Assembly: GCA_965202675.1 (NCBI GenBank)
Contig: OZ241842.1
Span: forward strand, 2,480,001-2,544,000
Reading direction: 5' to 3'
DNA from: CATQHD01 sp965202675
Lineage (GTDB): Bacteria > Actinomycetota > Acidimicrobiia > Spongiisociales > Spongiisociaceae
Length of the DNA stretch: 64,000 bases
In this document: in pieces, positions 32,671 through 41,365 of the stretch
How positions within the stretch are numbered: position 1 is the stretch's first letter
Layout of the letters: each line of letters begins with the position of its first letter
Made by a program: the position numbers and the translations under genes
Notes under the pieces: generated by a model
Told to the model about the DNA's origin: nothing
The model's input: only the letters and a program-made list of their open reading frames with translations
Databases searched by the model: none

Positions 32671-34947
32671 ATGGAGATCGTCGGCTATTCCGACAAGTGG
32701 CGCGCCCAGCCGGGAGAGACCATCCGCTTTATGGTCAGCTGCCGGAAGCCCGCCTTTCGCGCCCGGCTGCTGCGCGTCGTCAACGGCGACGACAACCCCC
32801 GGGGCCCCGGCGCCAAGATGGAGGCGGTCGGCTCGCCGGCCGACGGCGAGTATCCGGGGCGGGTGCAGGAACTGGTTCCCGGTTCGTATGCGGCGGCGCC
32901 CCATGATCCCCGCCTCGAGGTGGGGAGCTTCACCATCCGGGCCTGGATATTCCCTACCACCCCCGGCCGGGGCCTCCAGGGCATTGTCACCAAGTGGGAC
33001 GCCGACGCCGGGGCGGGTTACGGGCTTTTCATCGATGAAGACGGCGCCCTCTCCGTGCGGGTGGGCCTGGGCGGCGGCCGGGTCGAGGCGTTGGGCAGCG
33101 GCGTTCCGCTCCGAGCTGCCGAGTGGTACTTCGCCGCCGGGGTGTACGACGCCGAGGAGGGGTCGCTGCGCATACACCAGCGCCCGCTCGACCGCTGGCC
33201 GCTCATGGATACGGCGGCGGACGCCTCCAAAGCGGCGGAGGCGGGCGGACCGGCGGCCAACGAGGCCGACCTGGTGATCGCCGGTTACACGCGCGGCGGC
33301 CGGGCGGCGGGGCTCTACAACGGGAAGATCGACAACCCGGTGATCCTCGGGCGGGCGGTAGGTCCCGAGGAGGCGGTCCGCCCGCGCGAAGACGCCTCCC
33401 GGGCGCCCCATGACCCTGCCCTTGTAGCGGCGTGGGACTTCGGCCGGGATTTCGACTCCGCCGCGGTGTGGGACGCCTCGCCCAACGGCCTGCACGGGGA
33501 AGCGGTCAATATGCCCACCCGCGCCGTTACCGGCCACAACTGGACCGGACGGACGGTGGATTTCAAGTCGGCGCCCGAGCAGTACGCCGCCATCCGCTTC
33601 AACAACGACGACCTCGAAGACGCCGGATGGGAAGCGGATTTCGAATACACCGTCCCCGAGGACGCCAGGAGCTCCGTATACGCCTTTCATATCACCGCCG
33701 ACGGCGCCGAGGACTACCTGCCGTTCGCGGTGCGTCCGAGGAACGGGGCGCCCGCCGCCCGGATCGCCTTCCTGCTCAGCACCTACACCTACCTGGCCTA
33801 CGCCAACGAGCACCTGGCCGACAACCCCGTCCTCATCGAATACATGGAAGGCAAGGGGAGAAGGGTCGAGTTCCCCCTCCATCCCCACGAGCACTATCAG
33901 GTGGACAATCAGCTGGGGGGCCTCTACGACCTGCACACGGACGGAAGCGGCATCTGCTACTCGTCGATGCTCAAACCGGTTCTCAATTTCCGCCCCAACA
34001 ACGAGCAGCGGACCCTGGGCGCCGGTCTGGGCGCTCCGGCGCTGCTGTCGGCCGATCTCCACCAGATCGACTGGATGGAGAACCAGGGGTTCGATTACGA
34101 CGTGATCACCGACGAAGACGTTCACTTCGACGGGCTGGACCTGCTCTCCGGCTACAAGGCGGTGGTCACCTCCACCCATCCCGAATACTGGACCGAGGCC
34201 ATGCTCGAAGCGCTGGAAGCCTATCTGAACGGCGGGGGCCGGTTCATGTACCTGGGGGGCAACGGCCTCTACTGGATCACCTCGGTCGATCCGGAGCGGC
34301 CCCATGTGATCGAGGTGCGGCGCTGGAACGGCACCGGCTCGTGGAGGACCGAGCACGGAGAGTCCCATCACAGCACCACCGGGGAGCCGGGCGGTTTGTG
34401 GCGGTTCCGCAACCGGCCGCCGCAGAAGCTGGTGGGGGTGGGCATGACCGCCCAGGGAGGCAACGGGGTCAACGCCGCCTACCGCCGGCTGCCGGACAGC
34501 TTTGATCCCAGGGCCGCCTTCATATTCGAGGGGGTCGGGGACGACGAAGTAATAGGAGATTTCGACACCCTGAACCTGGGCTGGGGGGCGGCGGGTTACG
34601 AAATCGATCGGATGGACCGCGAACTGGGTACGCCCGCCCACGCCCTCCTGCTGGCTTCGGCGACCGAATTCGACGACACCTTCCACCATGTGGTGGAGGA
34701 GGTCATGCACATGAACTCCGAGCAGACCGGCGCCACCAACGATCTGGTGCGGGCGGACATGGTGTTCTTCGAATACCCCGACGGGGGGGCGGTCTTCACC
34801 ACCGGATCCATCGCCTGGAGCGCCGCTCTCTCGTACAACGGCTACGACAACAACGTATCCCGGATCACCGGCAACGTGCTGCGCAAGTTCGCCTCCGACG
34901 ACTCCCTGCCCGACGTTTCGGGTGCGGAGGACGGCGCTCCGGTGTAG
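32671..34947 (+). CDS. N,N-dimethylformamidase large subunit-like protein
   Basis: A 758-aa protein matching the large (beta) subunit of N,N-dimethylformamidase in length (about 760) and layout: a short N-terminal domain, a LamG-like beta-sandwich at about 85-250 (FTIRAWIFPTTPGRG, WYFAAGVYDAEEG), then the amidohydrolase-like C-terminal domain at about 330-745 with HEHYQVDNQ, THPEYWTEAML and GSIAWSAAL. Known enzymes carry mononuclear iron bound by Tyr and Glu residues; I cannot assign these without an alignment. The ATG at 32671 follows GGAGG. No small alpha subunit gene follows. Expected chemistry is C-N bond hydrolysis of a small amide. Confidence 0.85.
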   Translation: MEIVGYSDKWRAQPGETIRFMVSCRKPAFRARLLRVVNGDDNPRGPGAKMEAVGSPADGEYPGRVQELVPGSYAAAPHDPRLEVGSFTIRAWIFPTTPGRGLQGIVTKWDADAGAGYGLFIDEDGALSVRVGLGGGRVEALGSGVPLRAAEWYFAAGVYDAEEGSLRIHQRPLDRWPLMDTAADASKAAEAGGPAANEADLVIAGYTRGGRAAGLYNGKIDNPVILGRAVGPEEAVRPREDASRAPHDPALVAAWDFGRDFDSAAVWDASPNGLHGEAVNMPTRAVTGHNWTGRTVDFKSAPEQYAAIRFNNDDLEDAGWEADFEYTVPEDARSSVYAFHITADGAEDYLPFAVRPRNGAPAARIAFLLSTYTYLAYANEHLADNPVLIEYMEGKGRRVEFPLHPHEHYQVDNQLGGLYDLHTDGSGICYSSMLKPVLNFRPNNEQRTLGAGLGAPALLSADLHQIDWMENQGFDYDVITDEDVHFDGLDLLSGYKAVVTSTHPEYWTEAMLEALEAYLNGGGRFMYLGGNGLYWITSVDPERPHVIEVRRWNGTGSWRTEHGESHHSTTGEPGGLWRFRNRPPQKLVGVGMTAQGGNGVNAAYRRLPDSFDPRAAFIFEGVGDDEVIGDFDTLNLGWGAAGYEIDRMDRELGTPAHALLLASATEFDDTFHHVVEEVMHMNSEQTGATNDLVRADMVFFEYPDGGAVFTTGSIAWSAALSYNGYDNNVSRITGNVLRKFASDDSLPDVSGAEDGAPV

Positions 34948-34959
34948 CCTCGGCAAGCC

Positions 34960-35313
34960 ATGACCGACTGGTTGGCACAGAAACCCCCTCCGGCGAGAAC
35001 CGGGCCCTCCGGCTCGGAGGTCGGCGCGGCGGCCTCCCCGGGCGGCGCCGTCCACGACAACGGTTCCCGGATCCGCACCCGTATGGAGTTCAGGGCGTTC
35101 ACCGACCGGGCCGACCCCGCCCGGTCCGGGGTCGAATCCTATTGCCGGTTCGAGGTGGATCACGGGGCGGGGGCCGCCGAGATCGAGGCGGCCGGCCGGG
35201 CGGCCGGGGACCGCAACGGTTTCAACGGGGCAACGACTGTCGAGGCCGCAAGGGAGGGATCGCTCGTTTTCTCCCGTACCCGGCGCTGTTCGGCGCCGCG
35301 GGGCTTTCTTTGA
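34960..35313 (+). CDS. Uncharacterised 117-aa ORF, possibly a hydrolase C-terminal remnant
   Basis: It follows the dimethylformamidase-like gene by 12 bp and its TGA overlaps the TTG start of the next gene (TTGA), which favours real translation. It does not resemble the dimethylformamidase small subunit as I know it. The second half (TTVEAAREGSLVFSRTRR) recalls the last strands of CocE/S15 hydrolases, so it may be a surviving fragment of one. There is no ribosome site of note. Low confidence. Confidence 0.35.
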   Translation: MTDWLAQKPPPARTGPSGSEVGAAASPGGAVHDNGSRIRTRMEFRAFTDRADPARSGVESYCRFEVDHGAGAAEIEAAGRAAGDRNGFNGATTVEAAREGSLVFSRTRRCSAPRGFL

Positions 35314-36704
35314 GCGGCGGGTCCGATTACAGCCCGGCGATAGAGCGGGACCGCGCCCATGTCATCCACCCCTTCAGCCGGCTGGCCGCCGACGGGATCG
35401 ACCCGGAGGATATGTACGTGCGGGGCGAGGGATGTTATCTGGAGGACGCCCGCGGCAACCGCCTGTTCGACGCCAACGCCGGCCTCTGGTGCGTCAACAT
35501 CGGATACGGGCGGGAGGAGATGGTGGAGGCCATCCGCCGCCAGGCCGGACGCCTGAGCTACGGGCAGATCTTCGCCCGCAACGCCAACCCGCCCTCCGCC
35601 GAGCTGTCCGCCCGCCTGGTCGAGCTGGCGCCGGACGGCTTCAACCGGGTCTTCTTGGGCACCGGCGGGTCCATCGCCAACGAGACGGCGGTGCGCACCA
35701 TCCACCATTACTTCCGGCTGCTGGGCCGGGACAGCAAACGGTTCGTGATCAGTGTGGGCGAGTCCTATCACGGTTCCACCTACCTGGCGGCCTCGCTGAC
35801 CTTCTCCGGCAACTACCACGGCCTCTTCCACGCGGCGGACGTGGTCCACTCGGCGGCGGCGCCCTACCCGTACCGCGCCCCCGATGGGCTGGAGGGCGGC
35901 CGGTTCGCGGACTATCTGGGGGACGACCTGGAGCGGCTCATCACCAGGCTGGGGGCGGACAACATCGCCGCTTTCATCCTCGAGCCGGTGCTGGGGGCGG
36001 GCGGGGTGATCGTGCCGCCCGCCGGCTACCACGCCCGCATGGTGGAGGTCTGCCGGGCCAACGGCATCTTCGTGATCGCCGACGAGGTGGTGACCGGGTT
36101 CGGAAGGCTGGGCCATTTCCTGTCGGCCGCGCCGGTGTTCGGGATGGAGGCCGACATCATCACCCTGGGCAAGGGGATCAGCTCGGGTTACCAGCCGCTG
36201 GGCGCCGCCCTGGTGTCGGACGAGATCTACGAGGTGATCAGCCGCTCCGCCGACCCGGCCTCCGTCTACGCCCACGGTTTCACCCATTCGGGGCATCCGG
36301 TCTGCTGCGCGGCCGGGTTGAAGAACATCGAGATCATGGAGCGGGAGGACATCTGCGGCCATGCGGCCCGGGTGGGGGCCGGTTTTCAGGCCTCCCTCCG
36401 CCGCCTGGCCGAATCCCCGCTGGTGGGGGAGGTGCGGGGGACGGGGATGATGGCCGCCGTGGAGCTGGTGGCCGACCGGGGCTCCAAGGAGACCTTCCCG
36501 CCCGAGGCGAAGGTGTCCGCCCGGGTGGAGGCCTATTGCCGCAGCCAGGGCCTGATCGTGCGGCCCCTCCGCCGGCACATAATCCTGTCCCCCCCTCTGG
36601 TCATGACCGCCGAGCAGGGAGACTGGGCGGTCGAAGTTATCCGACGGAGCCTGGAGCGGGCGGCGGCCGACCTGCGCGCCGAAGGCCTGCCGGCCCGGGC
36701 GTGA
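35310..36704 (+). CDS. Class III (omega) aminotransferase
   Basis: A 464-aa PLP aminotransferase. GTGGSIANETAVR binds PLP phosphate, Asp259 in FVIADEVVTGFGR contacts the pyridine N, and Lys288 in ITLGKGISSGYQPLGA is the Schiff-base residue. Length and motifs fit omega-amino acid:pyruvate or beta-alanine aminotransferases. No ATG or GTG fits the N-terminus; TTG at 35310 overlaps the previous ORF stop. Likely moves an amino group from an amine or omega-amino acid produced by neighbouring hydrolases to a keto acid. Confidence 0.9.
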   Translation: MSGGSDYSPAIERDRAHVIHPFSRLAADGIDPEDMYVRGEGCYLEDARGNRLFDANAGLWCVNIGYGREEMVEAIRRQAGRLSYGQIFARNANPPSAELSARLVELAPDGFNRVFLGTGGSIANETAVRTIHHYFRLLGRDSKRFVISVGESYHGSTYLAASLTFSGNYHGLFHAADVVHSAAAPYPYRAPDGLEGGRFADYLGDDLERLITRLGADNIAAFILEPVLGAGGVIVPPAGYHARMVEVCRANGIFVIADEVVTGFGRLGHFLSAAPVFGMEADIITLGKGISSGYQPLGAALVSDEIYEVISRSADPASVYAHGFTHSGHPVCCAAGLKNIEIMEREDICGHAARVGAGFQASLRRLAESPLVGEVRGTGMMAAVELVADRGSKETFPPEAKVSARVEAYCRSQGLIVRPLRRHIILSPPLVMTAEQGDWAVEVIRRSLERAAADLRAEGLPARA

Positions 36705-36723
36705 CCAACGGGAGGCTGCAGTC

Positions 36724-37503
36724 GTGTATGGGGCGGTCATCGGCGACATAGTGGGGTCTCGTTTTGAGGAAGAGGAGCTCGGAGGGGGGATGAGCCGCAA
36801 GAGCAAGGAGTTCGAGTTCTGGCACGGCCGCTGCCGGTTCACCGACGATACGGTGTGCACAGTCGCGGCGGCCGACATTCTGATGAACGGCTTGGACGCC
36901 GCCTCGGGTATGCAGCGGTGGTGCCGCCGTTATCCGGGCCGCGGTTACGGAGGTTGGTTCGCCTCGTGGATCCATTCCGCCCGGCCCCGGCCCTATCAGA
37001 GTTACGGCAACGGCGCCGGTATGCGGGTGTCGCCCGCCGCCTTCCTCAACAGGGGCGATCTGGAGGCGGCCTTGTCCGCCGCCGAGCGCCTCACGGTGAT
37101 AACCCACGACCATCCGGAGGGCGTCAAAGGCGCCTTGTCGGTGACCCATTCCATCTGGCTGGCCTATGACGGCAGTTCCCCCGAGAGCATCAGGGGCGTC
37201 ATCGCCGGGGAGTACGGATACGACATGGATCGATCCGTGGACGAGATACGGCCCTGTTACAGCTTCGATGTGACCTGTCAGGGATCGGCGCCGGAATCCA
37301 TCATCTGCGCGCTGGAGTCCGACAGCTTCGAGGACGGCATCCGCAACGCCGTTTCCATAGGAGGCGACTCCGACACCATCGCGGCCATGGCCGGAGGCAT
37401 CGCCGAAGCCCTGCACGGCATCGACGACCGCCATATCGACGTTGCCCGCTCCTATCTGGACGAGGAGTTGGCCGCCGTGCTCGACGCCATGTACGCCCGA
37501 TAG
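36724..37503 (+). CDS. ADP-ribosylglycohydrolase (DraG-like)
   Basis: A 259-aa all-helical hydrolase that removes ADP-ribose from proteins or small molecules. Metal-binding motifs are visible as GAVIGDIVGSRFE near the N-terminus, CRFTDDTV, and the C-terminal SIGGDSDTIAAMAGG with paired Asp for the binuclear Mg/Mn centre. The GTG start at 36724 follows GGGAGG. It lies 19 bp after the aminotransferase and is probably cotranscribed. No DraT-like ADP-ribosyltransferase is in the window. Confidence 0.9.
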   Translation: MYGAVIGDIVGSRFEEEELGGGMSRKSKEFEFWHGRCRFTDDTVCTVAAADILMNGLDAASGMQRWCRRYPGRGYGGWFASWIHSARPRPYQSYGNGAGMRVSPAAFLNRGDLEAALSAAERLTVITHDHPEGVKGALSVTHSIWLAYDGSSPESIRGVIAGEYGYDMDRSVDEIRPCYSFDVTCQGSAPESIICALESDSFEDGIRNAVSIGGDSDTIAAMAGGIAEALHGIDDRHIDVARSYLDEELAAVLDAMYAR

Positions 37504-37591
37504 ACAGCCGAGGCGGAAGAAGGGTCCGAAGCGCGCGGGCGGGGCCGGTCGGCGGGGCTCTGCGTCAACCTGCCGAGCCGGTCCGGCGGGC

Positions 37592-38743
37592 TTACCAGTT
37601 GTCGAAGGCGTCCACCGGCCAGATGTCCACCAGCTCGCCGCCGCTCACCGCGTGGAAATAGCGGTACATGATCATGGTCTGGAAGCAGTGGGGGGGCAGC
37701 ACCTCCACCACGTCTCCGATCTCGAGCCGGTCGCCGGGGGCGGCGAAGGCGATCTTGCCCATGTCGTCGCCGGCTATCGAGTAGACCGCGCCGGGCGGCG
37801 CGCCCCGCAGGATCACCGGGTGGTCGACGCCGAACACGTTGTCCACTTCCTTGATCCCGCCGTCGGTGATGACGTAGCCCGGCTGGGCGTTGCTGATGAC
37901 GGTGGTCCGCACGAACAGGGCCGGCCGGAAGGGCCGGGCGTCGCCGCGCCGCTGGTCCACGCCCCAGTAGTGGCCGTCCATGAACAGGTAGGTGCCGGCC
38001 TGGATCTCGGTGAAGAGGCCCAGCTCGTAGTCGATGTCGTGGCTGCCGGTGCCTCCGCCGGAGACGATCTCGGGGTCCAGGCCCTCCGCCCGCAGCCGTT
38101 CCACCACCCGCACCACCGGTTCCACCGCCTCCAGGCCCCGCTTGCGGCGGGCCTCGAAATCGGTGATGTTCATGTGACGGCCGGTGTAGCCCTGCACCCC
38201 GGCGTATTCGAGGCCTTCGGTGTCCGCGATCAGGCGGGCGAGGGCCACCGCCCGGTTGTCGTCGGCGATCCCGGTGCGGTGGCTGCCGGTTTCCACGTCC
38301 ACCAGCACCTTCATCGTCCGCCCCGACCGCCGCGCCGCCTCGCCCAGCTGTACCGCGTTGCCGGGGTCGTCGGCGCAGATGATGAAGCCGTCGGCTCGGG
38401 CGTTCAGCTCGGAGAGGCGGTCCAGCTTGGGGCGGGTGACCACCGAGGTGAACAGCATTACGTCGGCGAAACCGGCGTCGACCATCACCTCTGCCTCGGC
38501 CAGGGTGGCGCAGCAGGGTCCGCGCCCGCCCGCTTCCACCTGGCGGCGGGTGATCTCGATCGACTTGTGGATCTTGGCCACCGGACGCACCGCGTATCCG
38601 TGCGCGTCGGCGTGCTCGGCCAGGGAGGCGATGTTGGCGTCCATGAGGTCGAGGTCGACCACCAGGGACGGGGTGCCCAACTCATGGCGGGAACCCGGCC
38701 GGCCGATCAGCCCCTCGTTCGGCCCCCGCTCGCCCATCGGCAT
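37592..38743 (-). CDS. DSD1/D-threonine aldolase-like PLP enzyme, copy 2
   Basis: A 383-aa fold-type III PLP protein. PLP Lys57 sits in RPVAKIHKS, GGGTGSHD is the phosphate loop, and VLVDVETGSHRTG is typical. The C-terminal metal site reads LPPHCFQT: the His is kept but the expected Asp/Cys two residues later is Phe. Copy 1 shows the opposite loss. The start at 38743 follows GAGGAGG; ATG at 38737 is an alternative. Convergent with the ADP-ribosylglycohydrolase gene. Function is likely aldolase, dehydratase or racemase on a D-amino acid. Confidence 0.85.
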   Translation of the reverse strand: MPMGERGPNEGLIGRPGSRHELGTPSLVVDLDLMDANIASLAEHADAHGYAVRPVAKIHKSIEITRRQVEAGGRGPCCATLAEAEVMVDAGFADVMLFTSVVTRPKLDRLSELNARADGFIICADDPGNAVQLGEAARRSGRTMKVLVDVETGSHRTGIADDNRAVALARLIADTEGLEYAGVQGYTGRHMNITDFEARRKRGLEAVEPVVRVVERLRAEGLDPEIVSGGGTGSHDIDYELGLFTEIQAGTYLFMDGHYWGVDQRRGDARPFRPALFVRTTVISNAQPGYVITDGGIKEVDNVFGVDHPVILRGAPPGAVYSIAGDDMGKIAFAAPGDRLEIGDVVEVLPPHCFQTMIMYRYFHAVSGGELVDIWPVDAFDNW

Positions 38744-38901
38744 CCCGCCTCCTCGCGCCGTCTGCCGTTTGAGTATATGTATGCCGGTGCGGCCCGCGCC
38801 GGCCGGCAGGCTGGATGGGTGGTTCCGAGGGCTTCGGGGGAGCCGCTCCGGTAAGTGAAATGAAGCCGCGCCGGCTGCCCGGCGCCTAATGACGGCGGGG
38901 G

Positions 38902-38975
38902 TCGGGCTGGTCGGATTCGAACCGACGACCTCCTGCTCCCAAAGCAGGCGCGCTGCCAAGCTGCGCCACAGCCCG
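38902..38975 (-). tRNA. tRNA-Pro (UGG)
   Basis: Minus strand: acceptor CGGGCTG pairs with CAGCCCG, D-arm GGCGCAGC, anticodon stem CTGC/GCAG region with loop TTTGGGA (anticodon TGG), T-arm GGTTCGAATCC. Length 74 nt, no encoded CCA. Confidence 0.95.
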
Positions 38976-39127
38976 GTGGGTATCCATTATAGGGTCCGCC
39001 CCGCGCCCATCGGAACAAAGATATCGAAACCAAATACCCGTGAAATCTCCGGGTGTCTCCTATGATGCGCGGGCTGTATGAAGCTTCACCCAGCCCAGTC
39101 CCCAGCCCGGTCTACGGTGTGTCCGGC

Positions 39128-40744
39128 GTGAGACGCATTCTCGCCGCGGCGTCCTCGGTGCTCTTGTTGCTGACGACCTACTCGTCTGCTCTCGCTTCGA
39201 CGCCGGCCGGTGATCCTTCCCGAGCAGGATTGTCTACACCGAGCAATTCCGCTTACTCTTCGGCTTCCGCGATCCTTCGCCCCCGTCTTCCCTTCTACGG
39301 CTTGTTTTTACCCGCTTCCCCCTACCTTCCGCCCAACTTTCTTCCCGCTCCTCCGTCTAGGGACTGCCCGCCGATAGAACCCTCGCGCCTCCTCCTGTGG
39401 CAGACCCACCCCACCGTTGCCTCGGTGGCTCTGTCCCGGGCGGTATACACGTGCGCCGAGGAGGTCGGCTTGGCGCCGGCGGACGACCCGCAGGCGGCGG
39501 CCGCCTTGGCGGCCGGGGAGATCGAAGGCCCGCTCCTGCTGGTCGGGGAGGGCGCCGTAGGAACCCTGGCCGCCGAGTTGGAGCGCCTGGCCCCCGAGCG
39601 GGTGCTGACGGCCGGATTCGGAGAGGAAGAGCTGGCGGCTCTGTCCGACTCAGCCGGCTTCGCCGATCTCGAGGCGACGGTGATCGAGGCGGCCCCGCCC
39701 GCGGGCGCCGCCGAAGCCCCGAGCCCCGGCGGGCGTATCTGGCTGGCCTCCGCCCATGCGCCGGCCGCGCCGCTGGCGGCCGCCGCCGCCCGGCTGGGCA
39801 TCGGCCTGGTGATAGCCGAGTCCTCCGATTTGAGGGTCCTGCCCGCCGAGACGCGGGATGCGCTTCGCCGGGCGGAGCAGATAGACATGGTGTCCGAGTT
39901 CGGGGAGGACGCGGCCTGGCAGCTGGCGTCGGTGCGCCGGGGCGACGAGATTCCCGGCGGGGGCCTGTTGATGTTCGACGGCGAGATCAATCGGCGTCTC
40001 GTCGCCGTCTACGGCCACCCCGTCACCTCCGCGCTGGGGGTGCTGGGGGAGCAGGGTCCGGAGAGGGGCGTCGAACGGTTGAAGAGGATCGCCGTGGGTT
40101 ACGATGCGGACGGCGCGACCGTGTTGCCCACCTTCGAGATCATCGCCACCGTTGCGTCGGCGGGGGCCGGGCGGGACGGGGACTACTCCTCCGAGACGGC
40201 CCTCGACGTGATCCGCCCCTGGATAGAAACAGCCGAGGCCGCCGGCGTCTACGTGGTGCTCGATCTCCAGCCGGGGCGCACCGACTTCCTCCGCCAAGCC
40301 AAGATCTACGAGGAGTTCCTGCGGCTTCCGCACGTGGGTCTGGCCCTGGACCCCGAATGGAGGCTCAAGCCCCACCAGGTCCACCTGCGCCAGATCGGAA
40401 CCGTGGACGCCTCCGAGATCAACCAGGTGGTCAGATGGTTGGCCGGGATCGTGAGGGAGGAGGCCCTTCCCCAGAAGTTGCTGATAGTCCACCAGTTCCG
40501 TTTCACCATGATCACCAACCGGGACCGGATCGAGACGCCTCCCGAGCTGGCCGTGGTAATCCAGATGGACGGGCAGGGGTCCCAGGGAGCCAAGAACAGC
40601 ACCTGGAACGCCCTCACCAGGGGAACCGAAGAAAGCGGCTACCGCTGGGGGTGGAAGAACTTCTACGACGAGGACTTTCCCACCGCTTCCTCCGCCAAGG
40701 TGCTGGGGCTGACGCCGACGCCGGTGTTCGTCTCCTACCAGTAG
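39128..40744 (+). CDS. Secreted protein with CWB2-like region
   Basis: An exported protein of about 538 aa. The signal peptide is VRRILAAASSVLLLLTTYS followed by SALAS. A Pro/Ser-rich linker follows, then an alpha/beta region at about 115-300 resembling cell-wall-binding repeat 2 modules (RVLTAGFGEEELAAL), and a C-terminal domain at about 330-538 with VVLDLQPGRTDFLRQA and GLALDPEWR that looks TIM-barrel-like. The start is uncertain: in-frame GTG at 39128, GTG at 39119 and ATG at 39062 all lack a ribosome site; 39128 gives a normal signal length. Probably cell-wall associated, enzymatic activity unknown. Confidence 0.7.
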   Translation: MRRILAAASSVLLLLTTYSSALASTPAGDPSRAGLSTPSNSAYSSASAILRPRLPFYGLFLPASPYLPPNFLPAPPSRDCPPIEPSRLLLWQTHPTVASVALSRAVYTCAEEVGLAPADDPQAAAALAAGEIEGPLLLVGEGAVGTLAAELERLAPERVLTAGFGEEELAALSDSAGFADLEATVIEAAPPAGAAEAPSPGGRIWLASAHAPAAPLAAAAARLGIGLVIAESSDLRVLPAETRDALRRAEQIDMVSEFGEDAAWQLASVRRGDEIPGGGLLMFDGEINRRLVAVYGHPVTSALGVLGEQGPERGVERLKRIAVGYDADGATVLPTFEIIATVASAGAGRDGDYSSETALDVIRPWIETAEAAGVYVVLDLQPGRTDFLRQAKIYEEFLRLPHVGLALDPEWRLKPHQVHLRQIGTVDASEINQVVRWLAGIVREEALPQKLLIVHQFRFTMITNRDRIETPPELAVVIQMDGQGSQGAKNSTWNALTRGTEESGYRWGWKNFYDEDFPTASSAKVLGLTPTPVFVSYQ

Positions 40745-40781
40745 ACCGCAGGCGGCCGGGCGCCGACCGACCGGGCGGCGG

Positions 40782-40863
40782 TGCGGGTGGAGGGACTCGA
40801 ACCCCCACGGGCATTGCCCACCAGGACCTAAACCTGGCGCGTCTACCTTTCCGCCACACCCGC
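40782..40863 (-). tRNA. tRNA-Leu (UAG)
   Basis: Minus strand class II tRNA, 82 nt: acceptor GCGGGTG pairs with CACCCGC, anticodon stem CCAGG/CCTGG region with loop TTTAGGT (anticodon TAG), long variable arm TGGGCAATGCCCGT, T-arm GGTTCGAGTCC. CCA not encoded. Confidence 0.95.
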
Positions 40864-41365
40864 CCGGAATCGAGGCAAGCGTACCGCACCGGACCCCCTA
40901 TTCGACGGCGGCTGCCGGGGGGCCGCCGGGCGTTGGGGCGGGTATCGAAGAGGATGCGCGGATAGGGCCCGGAAGTGTCCCGGCGCAGGCCGTTGTTGGA
41001 TGGTTTGGCCGATGAGCATGGCGGCAGGGCGCTGGCCTGCCGACGGAACTGCGGAAGCATCCCTGTCCGTGCATCCTCCGAAACCCGCTGGTCAAGCCCC
41101 TATCCCACCCCCGGAACCCGGCAAGAACGCGAAAATCGCCGCCCACACGCCCCCGCTCCGCGGGCCCGGCCCCCGCCTCCACCACCTGTTTCCCGGACGC
41201 GGTCGGTCAGTACCCGGCAGGGCCGCGTTCGGAGGATGATCCCTGTCTCGGTCTGCGGTACCTGCGGACCGGAGGTGCTTTCGGCTCCTTCATTATCCGG
41301 CATCGGTGCGACATAGTCAATACCCTTGTGGGAGAGAAGCCTCGATTTTTTTGTCATTCCATAAT
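40864..41365. other. Intergenic region between tRNA-Leu and asd
   Basis: No supported gene. It holds the upstream region of tRNA-Leu with a GC hairpin near 40902-40926 (CGGCGGC/GCCGCCG), and the 3' flank of asd with a T7 run at about 41346-41352. A minus-strand 85-codon ORF (41100-41357) starts just after asd but turns into Gly/Arg low complexity. Confidence 0.5.

Noticed and set aside
39001..39128. c-di-AMP (ydaO-type) riboswitch before the secreted protein
   Set aside because: The expected conserved core is not present in the leader as I know it.
41100..41357. 85-codon minus-strand ORF just after asd
   Set aside because: First 55 residues look protein-like but it turns into Gly/Arg low complexity, with no ribosome site or recognisable domain.
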